Numbered from the stretch's first letter, positions 1-7,877 are shown. The stretch: 64,000 bases of DNA from an uncultured Lachnospiraceae bacterium (GCA_910586205.1 CAJUGD010000009.1:57648-121647); one strand, 5' to 3'. Notes: generated from the sequence alone by a model not told the origin. Translations and numbers: made by a program.

Positions 1-1695
1 CCCATTAAAGGCATTGGCCAAACCATAGACATACTGACAGATCTTATGAGGCGCCAGCTCTGCAAAGGCATTCTCCATCACCTCATTATACCGGGTCAGC
101 TCCAGCATCAGACCACGCTCTGAGCTTCCTGCATCCGGAAGAATCAAGGCAGCCTCATCTCCCTTATCCGTCTCCTGATAATTTTTCAAAATCGATTTGA
201 TCCGCACAATGGTATACAGAATATACGGCCCCGTATTGCCTGTAAAGGAGGTAAAGCGCTCCATATCAAACACATAATCCTTTGCCGCCTGATTGGAGAG
301 GTCTCCGTATTTTAATGCTGCCAGCCCAATCATCTTTGCTGTTTTTCTTGCTTCCTCCTCCGGCATCTCTGTGCCGGCTTTTAAAGCATCCTCCCCGTCC
401 TTTTCCTCTTTCAGCACTCCCCGGTTCTCCTGAATCCGGTCATAAACGGCTGCCTCAATATCTGCAATCAGATGCTCCAGACGCATTACGCCTCCGTCCC
501 TGGTCTTGAAAGGCCTCCCGTCCTTCCCGTTCATGGTTCCAAAGCCAATGTACACCATAGGCGTATCCTCTTTCACGTAGCCAGCCTTTTTGGCTACCCT
601 AAACACCTGGGTGTAGTGAAGTTCCTGCCGTTTGTCCGCGATATAAATGTACTGATTCGGCTGATACAGCTTCTCTCTTTCCAAAATAGTCCCCAAATCC
701 GTTGTGGCATAAAGAGCCGCCCCATCCGATTTCTGCACAATACAAGGCGGAAGCTCCTTGGAATCCGTATCCTGGGCAATATCTACCACCAATGCTCCCT
801 GGCTCTCCCGGGCCAGGCCCTTTTTCTTCAGATCCTCAATCAGCCACGGGATATAAGGCCCTGCGTCACTCTCCCCTTTCCACAAATCAAAATGCACATT
901 CAAATTTCCATAATTCTTCTTCAGATCTTCCAGGGAAATCCTCATAATATGCTTCCAAATAGCCACATACGGAGCATATCCGCCCTGCAGCCGCAAGGTA
1001 GCCTCCTGGGCCCGTTCCTTAAATGCCTCGTCCTCCTTGGATTTGGCGCTGGCACAGGGATAAATGTCTTCCAGCTCCCCAATGGTAAACGGCGCCTCCA
1101 AGGGATACTCTCCCTCATATGTTTCCTGAAAATATACCAAATCCGGCTTCCGCTCCCGCAGTTCTTCTATGATCAATCCCATCTGCAGGCCCCAATCCCC
1201 CAGGTGCACATCCCCTATCACATGGTAGCCCAAAAAGCCGCCCATCCGCCGGATGCTTTCCCCAATAACCGCAGAGCGCAGATGCCCCACATGGAGCGGC
1301 TTTGCCACATTGGCTCCGCCGTAATCCACGATCACTGTCTCCCCATGTCCCGGCTTTTCCAGCCCCATCTTTTCCTCTCTTTGCATGGTGTTTAAATAAT
1401 CTGCCAGAAATCCTCCGTCCAGACACAGATTGATAAATCCCGGCATCACTGCGCTTATCTGGGAAAATACGGCAGTCTCATTGCCGCAAGAGCCCGTCAG
1501 ATAATTTGTCACCTCATTTGCAATGTCAATGGGCTTTTTTTTGTATCGTTTTGCCGCTGCCATAGCCCCATTGCACTGATATTCACATAAGTCCGGACGG
1601 TTAGAAAGCACAGCCTTTCCAAAGCGCTTTTCATAGCCGCAGGCTTCAAACGCTTCCTCCATCCGGTCAGAAATCAAATCCAGTATCTTTTTCAC
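1..1695 (-). CDS. argS: Arginyl-tRNA synthetase (C-terminus beyond window)
   Basis: Cytoplasmic class I aminoacyl-tRNA synthetase that charges tRNA-Arg. I translated it directly: 565 codons are open from a GTG start at 1695, and the 3' end is cut by the window edge. An Arg-N-like additional domain lies at the start. The HIGH signature appears as HVGH at residues 135-138 in a typical ArgS context (GGANVAKPLHVGHLRS). The KMSKS equivalent is the degenerate FKTRDGG form seen in E. coli-type ArgS. The GTG start is chosen because AAAGGAG lies about 10 bases upstream and the protein then begins MKKILDLIS. Nothing is visibly broken in the part present. Family assignment is firm. Confidence 0.96.
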   Translation of the reverse strand, partial: MKKILDLISDRMEEAFEACGYEKRFGKAVLSNRPDLCEYQCNGAMAAAKRYKKKPIDIANEVTNYLTGSCGNETAVFSQISAVMPGFINLCLDGGFLADYLNTMQREEKMGLEKPGHGETVIVDYGGANVAKPLHVGHLRSAVIGESIRRMGGFLGYHVIGDVHLGDWGLQMGLIIEELRERKPDLVYFQETYEGEYPLEAPFTIGELEDIYPCASAKSKEDEAFKERAQEATLRLQGGYAPYVAIWKHIMRISLEDLKKNYGNLNVHFDLWKGESDAGPYIPWLIEDLKKKGLARESQGALVVDIAQDTDSKELPPCIVQKSDGAALYATTDLGTILEREKLYQPNQYIYIADKRQELHYTQVFRVAKKAGYVKEDTPMVYIGFGTMNGKDGRPFKTRDGGVMRLEHLIADIEAAVYDRIQENRGVLKEEKDGEDALKAGTEMPEEEARKTAKMIGLAALKYGDLSNQAAKDYVFDMERFTSFTGNTGPYILYTIVRIKSILKNYQETDKGDEAALILPDAGSSERGLMLELTRYNEVMENAFAELAPHKICQYVYGLANAFNG

Positions 1696-1770
1696 CTTAA
1701 TTATTCTCCTTTTCTGGCATCCTTTTCAGACACGCTCTACTCTGGGGTTCACCTGTCTTATCGCCCTTTC

Positions 1771-2307
1771 TCACTGACCGTTCAGTCTGTTCATGCCCCG
1801 GACAATCTCCTCACAGATATCCTCCACCCTTTTCCCATCTGTAGAAACCATCAAATCTGCCGCTGCCTCATAAGCAGTGCGCCGTTTTTCCATCAATTCT
1901 CCAATATACTCCACATTCATATGTCCATTCAATATAGGACGGCTGTCAGAATGCCTTACCCGTTTTAAGATTGTCTCCGGCTTTGCAGTCAAAAGCACTA
2001 TTCTGCTGCCCTTTTTTAAATTAGCCACATTTTCCTTCCGCATTACCGCCCCGCCTCCGCAGGAAATAACCGTCCTTCTGCAATCCTGAAGCTTTAAGAT
2101 TGCCCTTGTCTCACAATCGCGGAAATATGCCTCTCCATATTTCTCAAAAATATCCCGGATCGCCATGTTCTCCGACTCCACAATCATGGCGTCTGTCTCT
2201 ATCTCATCCAGTGAATACTGGTCCCGCAGATAGTGAGACACTGTACTTTTTCCAACCCCCATAAATCCAATCAGCGCAATATTATCATGAAACAAAAGCT
2301 CTGTCAT
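1771..2307 (-). CDS. aroK: Shikimate kinase
   Basis: Phosphorylates shikimate at the 3-OH with ATP, the fifth step of the chorismate pathway, in the cytoplasm. The 178-residue length is normal for the family. The Walker A motif GFMGVGKS lies at about residues 14-21, the shikimate-binding Asp is in ETDAMI (about 39), the GGG loop appears as SCGGGAV, and a lid Arg sits in SDSRPIL. The gene stands between efp (upstream) and argS (downstream) on the same strand; other aro genes are not in the window. The canonical DxD before the substrate site is slightly altered (EIETD), which is tolerated in the family. Confidence 0.93.
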   Translation of the reverse strand: MTELLFHDNIALIGFMGVGKSTVSHYLRDQYSLDEIETDAMIVESENMAIRDIFEKYGEAYFRDCETRAILKLQDCRRTVISCGGGAVMRKENVANLKKGSRIVLLTAKPETILKRVRHSDSRPILNGHMNVEYIGELMEKRRTAYEAAADLMVSTDGKRVEDICEEIVRGMNRLNGQ

Positions 2308-2346
2308 GTTCAGATGTTCCTTTCCGCCTCTGCTGCCTTAACAGCA

Positions 2347-2374
2347 AAAGCCAGACTTTTTAGAGGTCTGGCTT
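2347..2374 (-). terminator. Hairpin between efp and aroK, probable efp terminator
   Basis: A perfect 9-bp inverted repeat (AAGCCAGAC / GTCTGGCTT, 2348-2356 and 2366-2374) with a 9-base loop lies 27 bases after the efp stop. Read on the minus strand it is followed by a short TTTT. The weak U-tract suggests partial termination with read-through into aroK. Confidence 0.6.
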
Positions 2375-2400
2375 CGGCTTTCATCTTAAAAGTAACCGCC

Positions 2401-2958
2401 TTATGCTCTGGACAAATATTCTCCGGAACGGGTATCAATCTTGATCTTGTCCCCATTGTCCACAAACAGCGGCACATATACGGTAGCTCCGGTCTCTACC
2501 GTGGCAGGTTTGGTTGCTCCCTGGGCTGTATCACCCTTAAAGCCCGGCTCTGTGTTGGTAATCTCCAGCTCCACAAACAGCGGAGGCTCCACGGAAAATA
2601 CCTTGCCGTTGTAAGAGCACACCTTTACAGTCTCGTTCTCCTTCACAAATTTTAAAGCATCTCCGATCACATCCGGAGCCAGAGCCATCTGCTCATAGTT
2701 CTCCATATTCATGAAATTGAACAGATCTCCGTCTGCATACAAATACTGCATGTCCACACGATCAATCCTGGCTGCCGGGAACTTCTCTGTGGGACGGAAG
2801 GTCCGCTCTACTACGGAACCGGTCATCACGTTCTTAATCTTTGTTCTGACAAAAGCCGCGCCTTTGCCTGGCTTTACATGCTGAAACTCAACAATCTGGT
2901 ATACGGAACCGTCAATCTCCAAAGTAATGCCATTTCTAAAATCACCTGCTGAAATCAT
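2401..2958 (-). CDS. efp: Elongation factor P
   Basis: Binds the ribosome between the P and E sites and relieves stalling at consecutive prolines. The 185 residues cover the three expected beta-barrel domains. The tip loop reads VKPGKGAAF, with Lys32 in the position that is modified in EF-Ps. The C-terminal signature DTRSGEYLSRA is typical. The start ATG is preceded by AAGGAGG with 8-base spacing. It has its own promoter (3004-3032). No modification enzyme is recognisable nearby. Assignment is secure. Confidence 0.97.
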   Translation of the reverse strand: MISAGDFRNGITLEIDGSVYQIVEFQHVKPGKGAAFVRTKIKNVMTGSVVERTFRPTEKFPAARIDRVDMQYLYADGDLFNFMNMENYEQMALAPDVIGDALKFVKENETVKVCSYNGKVFSVEPPLFVELEITNTEPGFKGDTAQGATKPATVETGATVYVPLFVDNGDKIKIDTRSGEYLSRA

Positions 2959-3003
2959 GGGATCGTCCTCCTTGCATTTACATACTCGCTCGTAATCTTT
3001 TAT

Positions 3004-3032
3004 ATTCTATAATAAACCTTCTTTTTTTTCAA
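3004..3032 (-). promoter_or_regulatory. Predicted sigma-A promoter of efp
   Basis: Minus-strand TTGAAA (3027-3032) and TAGAAT (3004-3009) are separated by exactly 17 bases, about 45 bases upstream of the efp start. The surrounding sequence is A-rich. Confidence 0.6.
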
Positions 3033-3077
3033 CCATTTTTTTCTGCAATGGGGAATCTGCCATGAGATTTTCTTCCT

Positions 3078-3578
3078 TTATTTTAAGCTTCTCTTATAAA
3101 AATATAACACTACAGCCTCCAAATACCGCTTCAGCACAATCTGAATCTCCTCCTTCGGATTCATCGGTTTTACCAAAATCCCATAGATTCCGGCCCGGTT
3201 TGCCCCATATACATCCGTAAAAAGCTGATCCCCCACAAACAAGGTATCCTTCGTGCCTGTCCCCATATTCTCCATGGCTTTCTTATAGCTTCTCACTGCC
3301 GGTTTGCCTGACTTATAAATATAGGGCGAATCCACCTCTCTCGCAAAGGCAGCCACCCTTGGCTCCTTGTTGTTGGACAGAAGATAGGTCTTTATTCCCA
3401 GCTTATGCAGACGTGCAAACAATTCCCTTGCCTTATCGTCTGCCGGAGCGTCATGACAGACCAGCGTATTGTCAATATCAAAAATAACTCCTCTGATGCC
3501 CTTGTCTCTCCATGTTTCAAAATCAATCTCATAGGTGCTTTCCACCCACTCTTTCGGATAAAACCGTTCCCATATCAT
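3078..3578 (-). CDS. yqeG: YqeG-type HAD IIIA phosphatase
   Basis: Small cytoplasmic HAD-superfamily phosphatase (166 residues) related to B. subtilis YqeG and to phosphatidylglycerophosphate phosphatases. The nucleophile motif is DIDNTL with Asp34 and Asp36. Motif II is LLSNN, and motif III/IV appear as GKP...VGDQLFTD. The start overlaps the nrdR stop by ATGA, so the two genes are translationally coupled. The true substrate is unknown; a role in phospholipid head-group hydrolysis is family-based inference. Confidence 0.88.
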   Translation of the reverse strand: MIWERFYPKEWVESTYEIDFETWRDKGIRGVIFDIDNTLVCHDAPADDKARELFARLHKLGIKTYLLSNNKEPRVAAFAREVDSPYIYKSGKPAVRSYKKAMENMGTGTKDTLFVGDQLFTDVYGANRAGIYGILVKPMNPKEEIQIVLKRYLEAVVLYFYKRSLK

Positions 3579-4030
3579 TTGTTCTTCAACAGCTTTCCCA
3601 GCTCCTCCATAAAAGTATTCACATCCTTAAACTCCCGATAAACCGACGCAAAACGGACATATGCCACCTCGTCCAGACTTTTGAGCTTCCCCATTACCAG
3701 CTCTCCGATCACCGAGGTCTCCACTTCTTTTTCCTCCATGTTAAAAACACAGTTCTCAATCTCATCAATCATGGCATTAATCTGTTCCGTGGAAACCGGA
3801 CGTTTATGGCAGGAACGAATCACTCCGTCCTCAATCTTGGATCGGTCATAGGTTTCCCTGGTCCGGTCCTTTTTAATCACCATAAGAGGCATAGTCTCCA
3901 GCTTTTCATAGGTAGTAAACCGCTTTTTGCATTTTTCACACTGACGACGCCTTCGGATGGAACTGTTCTCATCTGCTGGCCTGGAATCAATCACTTTGGT
4001 ATCTGATGCACTGCAATACGGACACTTCAC
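3575..4030 (-). CDS. nrdR: Transcriptional repressor NrdR
   Basis: Zinc-ribbon/ATP-cone repressor of ribonucleotide reductase genes. With the GTG start at 4030 the protein is 151 residues, the family norm, and begins (M)KCPYCSAS; an AGGAGG lies 8 bases upstream of that GTG. An in-frame ATG two codons earlier sits only 3 bases from the Shine-Dalgarno sequence and is less likely; a longer reading from 4159 would add about 40 unconserved residues. Zinc ligands are Cys3, Cys6, Cys31 and Cys34, followed by an ATP-cone domain. No nrd genes lie in the window, so its targets are elsewhere. Confidence 0.95.
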   Translation of the reverse strand: MKCPYCSASDTKVIDSRPADENSSIRRRRQCEKCKKRFTTYEKLETMPLMVIKKDRTRETYDRSKIEDGVIRSCHKRPVSTEQINAMIDEIENCVFNMEEKEVETSVIGELVMGKLKSLDEVAYVRFASVYREFKDVNTFMEELGKLLKNK

Positions 4031-4238
4031 TGTCATTTCCTCCTGTTTTTGCGCTGTACAGCAGTTCAGACTCATCTTCTGCTGCACCTTTCCTTTACCG
4101 TAAAACCAAGTCTTTCCATTACCGCCTACTCTCTGATACAGCATTTCCCGAATTTCCACAATACCATATCAAACGGTAGCTCTTTGATAATCGCACAACG
4201 CCTGAATGAATTGTTAAAAAATTTGAAAACTTTCTTCT

Positions 4239-4267
4239 ATTTTACCTCATCCATTGACAATTTGCAA
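4239..4267 (-). promoter_or_regulatory. Predicted nrdR promoter
   Basis: Minus-strand TTGCAA (4262-4267) and TAAAAT (4239-4244) with 17-base spacing lie about 200 bases upstream of the nrdR start. The stretch 4031-4334 between nrdR and the ylmC-type gene holds no other gene; it is AT-rich and carries this promoter and a long 5' leader without an obvious terminator. Confidence 0.5.
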
Positions 4268-4334
4268 CCTTTTTTACAAAAAACATACAAAATACTTTCA
4301 TTTTTATAACGATTTCTTTATAACAGCAATTCCT

Positions 4335-4600
4335 TTATCCGCACTGACATGCTTTTTCTGTATCCTTCAGAATACGGATCTCCACCAGAATAATATCATC
4401 TCCAATCTGCTTCACATCGCAGAACGGAATCACATATTCCTTCTCCCTTCCAAATATTCCGCAAAGGCAGCCTGGCCCCGGTATGATTAGATGAGTGATG
4501 CATCCTGTTTTTTCATCAAATTCTACATCCCCCACAAATCCTAATCTTTTACAGTCACAAATATTGATAACCTCTTTTTTTTTAAATCAAAAATACGCAT
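4335..4600 (-). pseudogene. YlmC/YmxH-type sporulation protein gene with apparent -1 frameshift in an A9 tract
   Basis: PRC-barrel-like small protein family found in spore formers. The ATG at 4600 (good Shine-Dalgarno AGGAGAAAGG upstream) opens MRIFDLKKK, the expected family N-terminus. After nine A residues the frame shifts and soon stops at TAG. The remaining 66 codons (GTG at 4535 to 4335) encode VGDVEFDEKTGCITHLI and the rest of the domain in the next frame. Inserting one A (A10) would restore a continuous 88-codon product with the normal EVINICDCKRLGF junction. The shift could be a sequencing or assembly error, a real lesion, or corrected by transcriptional slippage on the A-run. The start codon also lies in a hairpin (4592-4638). 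Confidence 0.8.
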
Positions 4601-4638
4601 AGGATACCCCCTTTCTCCTGGTGTATCCTATGCGTATT
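4592..4638 (-). promoter_or_regulatory. 15-bp perfect hairpin enclosing the ylmC-type ribosome-binding site and start codon
   Basis: The arms AATACGCATAGGATA (4592-4606) and TATCCTATGCGTATT (4624-4638) are perfect complements around a 17-base loop. On the minus-strand RNA the loop exposes the Shine-Dalgarno purines, while the ATG lies in the 3' arm. The hairpin is followed by TTTG, so it could also act as the metQ terminator. Confidence 0.7.
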
Positions 4639-4682
4639 CTGCATGTCTGGTTCCTTTTAGGAAAAATTCCCTTGTTCACTTT

Positions 4683-5606
4683 TTAGAACAGCGGCACAAC
4701 TGCCCCCTCATAGGTTTCTTCCATATAAGCCTTCACTTCTTCACTGGTCAGGGCTTCCACAAGAGCCACAATGTTCTCATCCTTTTCATGGCCTTCCCGC
4801 ACAGCGATCACATTTCCATAAGTAGTCGCGGCAATAGACTCGGAATCCTCTACAGCCAGGGCCTCAGACACTTTAAAGCCCGCCTCAATGGCATAATTGC
4901 CGTTGATAACCGCAATATCCACATCCTCCACTACACGCGGAATCTGTGCTGCCTCCACTTCATACAGGTTAAGATTTTTCGGATTCTCCACAATATCATT
5001 CTTAGTAACCGTCAGATCCGCGCCTTCCTTCAGCTTGATCAGGCCCTGAGCCTCCAAAAGAAGCAGCGCCCTGGCCTCATTGCTGGTGTCATTAGGAACT
5101 GCCACCGTAGCGCCGTCTGCCAGCTCCTCCAGAGAAGATGCCTTGCCTGCGTAAATGCCAAATGGCTCATAATGAACGGAAGCTGCCGACACAAGCTTCG
5201 TGTTGTTTTCAGCATTAAAAGACTCCAAATAAGGAAGATGCTGGAAATAGTTGGCATCCAGATCTGCAGATTCCAACGCCAGGTTGGGCTGAATATAATC
5301 CACATATTCCAGGATCTCCAGCTCATATCCCTTTTGTGCCAGCACGTCCTTTGCCGCCCGCAGAATTTCTGCATGAGGCGCAGGGCTTGCGCCTACCACG
5401 ATCTTCTTCAGCTCTCCTGACGCTGCGGAAGCTTCTTCCTCTGCCTTTGTCTCCTCAGCCTCTGCCTCTGCTTTTGTCTCTTTGTCAGCCTCAGAAGCAG
5501 CCGCTGATGTAGTTGCAGCCGTACTGTCCGCTCCATTTCCCTGGCAGGCTGTCAGAGCAGACACTGCCAGCAATGCAGCAGCAATGACACTGATTGATTT
5601 TTTCAT
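4683..5606 (-). CDS. metQ: Methionine ABC transporter substrate-binding lipoprotein
   Basis: Captures methionine (D or L) outside the membrane and delivers it to MetNI. The signal peptide ends in the lipobox LTAC (Cys21). A 40-residue acidic Ala/Glu/Lys/Thr linker follows, then the NlpA/MetQ domain from about residue 66 (KKIVVGASPAPHAEIL), including the conserved YFQHLPYLESFN. It is third in the minus-strand order metN-metI-metQ. The 109-base gap to metI contains no promoter that I can defend. AAGGAGG precedes the ATG. Confidence 0.95.
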   Translation of the reverse strand: MKKSISVIAAALLAVSALTACQGNGADSTAATTSAAASEADKETKAEAEAEETKAEEEASAASGELKKIVVGASPAPHAEILRAAKDVLAQKGYELEILEYVDYIQPNLALESADLDANYFQHLPYLESFNAENNTKLVSAASVHYEPFGIYAGKASSLEELADGATVAVPNDTSNEARALLLLEAQGLIKLKEGADLTVTKNDIVENPKNLNLYEVEAAQIPRVVEDVDIAVINGNYAIEAGFKVSEALAVEDSESIAATTYGNVIAVREGHEKDENIVALVEALTSEEVKAYMEETYEGAVVPLF

Positions 5607-5715
5607 AATTCTGTCCTCCTTATGTCATGAAATTGATTTATATGGCATTTTGCCAACAGCCCAAAGACCATTTGGCCTTTTGGCTGCTAAATCCGCTGCT
5701 TTTCTCTATCTGTTC

Positions 5716-6381
5716 CTACCGGATCCGTTTGTCTCCCCGCTTGGAAAGCTGCGTCCCAATCTCCTGGATAATCTGAACCATCACTACCAGAAGTATCACT
5801 GCAATCCACATGAGTCCCGGCTCATACCGGTAGTATCCGTAGTTGATTGCCACAGCTCCTAAGCCGCCGCCGCCGGTAAAGCCTGCCATGGCGGAATAGC
5901 TTAAAATCGTGGTCACAGCCAGCGCGGCGCCTAAAAGCAGAGACGGCCTTGACTCCGGCAGAAGCACCTTCCAGATAATCTGCCAGGTGGAAGCCCCCAT
6001 GGACTTTGCCGCCTCGATCACCCCTGCGTCGATCTCCCGAAAGGAGGATTCCACAACCCTGGCAATATAAGGCGCCGCTGCAATCGTCAGAGGAATCACA
6101 ATGGCCGGAGAACCGATCCGTGTTCCGATAATCATTTTAGAAAGAGGCAGTACAATAAACAGCAGAATCAAAAAGGGAACGGACCGCAGCAGGTTGATCA
6201 CCAGCCCCAGTATTTTCTGCAGCCAGGGAATGGGATAGATCCCATCTGTATCTGTCACCACCAGCACAATCCCTAAAGGAAGCCCAATCACATAGGCAAA
6301 CAAGGAAGAAAGGGCCACCATGTAAAAAGTCTCCCAAATAGCGGTTTTCAACATGGTAACCGTCGCTGCATCAAACGTCAT
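5716..6381 (-). CDS. metI: Methionine ABC transporter permease
   Basis: Integral membrane permease of the methionine importer, 221 residues with about five transmembrane segments. The cytoplasmic EAA loop is recognisable as KSMGASTWQIIWKVLLPES, the contact with MetN. The C-terminal stretch with GGGGLGAVAINYGYYR is typical of MetI. The start overlaps the metN stop by 11 bases and has AGGAGG upstream, which supports translational coupling. Confidence 0.95.
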   Translation of the reverse strand: MTFDAATVTMLKTAIWETFYMVALSSLFAYVIGLPLGIVLVVTDTDGIYPIPWLQKILGLVINLLRSVPFLILLFIVLPLSKMIIGTRIGSPAIVIPLTIAAAPYIARVVESSFREIDAGVIEAAKSMGASTWQIIWKVLLPESRPSLLLGAALAVTTILSYSAMAGFTGGGGLGAVAINYGYYRYEPGLMWIAVILLVVMVQIIQEIGTQLSKRGDKRIR

Positions 6382-7390
6382 TTTTTGTCACCTCCTCATA
6401 TGGTACCTGAATGGACTTAAGATAATGGATCACCCGGTTGGCGTCTGCCTCATCCTCCGGAAGCTGGATAATCATCTGTCCCATGGCTGTCCCGTTAATG
6501 TCCTTGGTAGCTGCATACATAATATTAATCGGAACTTTGCAGGCTAATACCAGGTTGGAGATCACCGGCTCTGTGGACTCCCTTCCGTCGAAAATGATCC
6601 GAAGCTGCCTGGAATCACTAAACTTCACCTGGTTGACGGCATCACCCAGAATAAGCTGTCTGCCAATCTTGGATTTGGGCTCTGAAAAGATCTCCGACAC
6701 AGTGCCCAGCTCTGCAATGTGGCTCTGATCAATGATGGCCACCCGGTCGCAGATTGCCTCGATAACCGCCATCTCGTGGGTAATGACAATCACCGTCACT
6801 CCCATGGTCTGATTGATCTCCTTTAAAAGCGCCAGGATTGATTTCGTCGTATTGGGATCCAAAGCGCTGGTGGCCTCGTCGCACAAGATCACTTTTGGGT
6901 TTGTAGCCAGGGCTCTGGCAATGGCAACCCGCTGCTTCTGCCCTCCGGAAAGCTGGGCCGGATAGGCCCCTGCCCGGTCTGAAAGCCCGACCAGCTCCAA
7001 AAGCTCCATTGCCCGCTTTCTGCCCTCCTGCCGGGGCACTCCTGCTATCTCTAACGGAAAACATACATTCTTCAAAATATTCCGCTGAGCCAGCAGATTA
7101 AACTGCTGAAAAATCATGCCCATGGACCGCCTGGCCATTCTTTTCTGCCGGTCACTTTGCGCCGCCAGGTTCTCTCCCTCAAAGATCACCTGTCCGGAGG
7201 TAGGGGTTTCCAGCATGTTGATACACCTTACCAATGTACTCTTTCCCGCACCGGATAAACCGATGATTCCGAAGATCTCCCCCCGCTCAATGTCCAGATT
7301 AATGTCATCCAGCGCTACCACCGGGCCGTTTGTCGTCTTAAATTCCTTTCCTACATTCCGCAGCCGGATAATAGGTTCTTCCAATGCCAT
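6371..7390 (-). CDS. metN: Methionine ABC transporter ATP-binding protein
   Basis: Energises methionine import. From the ATG at 7390 the protein has 339 residues: Walker A GLSGAGKS (about 43-50), signature LSGGQKQR, Walker B VILCDEATSALD, then the C-terminal NIL domain (from about residue 265), which in the family binds methionine and trans-inhibits transport. I chose the second ATG of the ATGGTTATG pair because GGAAGG is then 8 bases upstream; the first ATG (7396) is possible. A longer reading from 7540 begins in the attenuator leader and is not credible. It is the first gene after the Met leader peptide and terminator. Confidence 0.95.
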   Translation of the reverse strand: MALEEPIIRLRNVGKEFKTTNGPVVALDDINLDIERGEIFGIIGLSGAGKSTLVRCINMLETPTSGQVIFEGENLAAQSDRQKRMARRSMGMIFQQFNLLAQRNILKNVCFPLEIAGVPRQEGRKRAMELLELVGLSDRAGAYPAQLSGGQKQRVAIARALATNPKVILCDEATSALDPNTTKSILALLKEINQTMGVTVIVITHEMAVIEAICDRVAIIDQSHIAELGTVSEIFSEPKSKIGRQLILGDAVNQVKFSDSRQLRIIFDGRESTEPVISNLVLACKVPINIMYAATKDINGTAMGQMIIQLPEDEADANRVIHYLKSIQVPYEEVTKNDV

Positions 7391-7553
7391 AACCATTTCC
7401 TTCCTCTCGTGCAGCTTTCTCCCGGCTAAAGGATACCGCAGTTTGCCGGGGCATGAATCCAATCGTAACGAATTGAAGCTGAATCTTTTCTCTCTGGCAT
7501 ATCTGCCAAATCTCATAACCTTCTGACAGTCAACAATCATTTCCTATAAAGCG

Positions 7554-7582
7554 AAAAAAACGCAAACCTGAGCAGGTTTGCG
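7554..7582 (-). terminator. Intrinsic terminator of the met leader (attenuator)
   Basis: CGCAAACCT / AGGTTTGCG form a 9-bp stem with a 4-base loop (7561-7582), directly followed on the minus strand by seven T (7554-7560). It stands 160 bases before metN and 58 bases after the leader-peptide stop, so it terminates transcripts that start at the met promoter before they reach metN. Confidence 0.88.
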
Positions 7583-7640
7583 ATCTGATCTGTCCGTTAG
7601 GCGAACCGGAATATGTTCCTTCTTCTCACAATCCATGCAG

Positions 7641-7739
7641 TTATCTCAGGCTTTTTAAGCATACGAACATACGGCACATGCACATCATCATGCCGTTCAT
7701 CATAGCCATATCCATCTGCAGGTTTGTCCGGTTATCCAT
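7641..7739 (-). CDS. Methionine-rich leader peptide of metNIQ
   Basis: A 32-residue ORF begins at ATG 7739, 7 bases after GGAG (7747-7750), and ends with TAA at 7641. Ten of its 32 codons are Met: positions 1, 9, 11, 13, 14, 17, 18, 19, 21 and 24. The last codons (29-32) contain AAGCCTGAG (7645-7653), which can form nine pairs (one G-U) with CTCAGGTTT of the terminator loop and 3' arm (7564-7572). An early segment (7719-7726) duplicates CAAACCTG of the terminator 5' arm. This is the layout of ribosome-mediated attenuation. Stalling at Met codons when Met-tRNA is scarce would leave codons 29-32 free to block the terminator; completing translation would mask them. I recognise no named homologue; the function is inferred from architecture. 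Confidence 0.82.
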   Translation of the reverse strand: MDNRTNLQMDMAMMNGMMMCMCRMFVCLKSLR

Positions 7740-7848
7740 CTCTATTCTCCATGTTCATGAAAGTTATGATGCTGCAAATCAAATTCCCCTTGAAGTCTGC
7801 CTCTGACGGGCAGAGACAGCTCCGCAGTTCATTTAAGTCTATGGGCGT

Positions 7849-7877
7849 ATTTTACGCCATGGAAGAACATTTGTCAA
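7849..7877 (-). promoter_or_regulatory. Promoter of the met leader/metNIQ operon
   Basis: A consensus TTGACA (7872-7877) and TAAAAT (7849-7854) with 17-base spacing stand just after the codY stop codon. Transcription would begin near 7842 and give a leader of about 450 bases before metN. No SAM riboswitch or T-box signature is visible in that leader. Confidence 0.82.

Noticed and set aside
472..1395. Long plus-strand frame opposite argS
   Set aside because: It is the antisense shadow of the conserved argS frame; no ribosome-binding site and no recognisable domain.
7391..7540. N-terminal extension of MetN
   Set aside because: It begins right after the attenuator terminator and adds about 50 unconserved residues; the GGAAGG-supported start at 7390 fits the family.
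7583..7848. SAM riboswitch (S-box) or Met T-box upstream of metN
   Set aside because: No S-box core, no T-box sequence (TGGNACCGCG) and no specifier-loop layout is visible; the leader is occupied by the Met-rich ORF.
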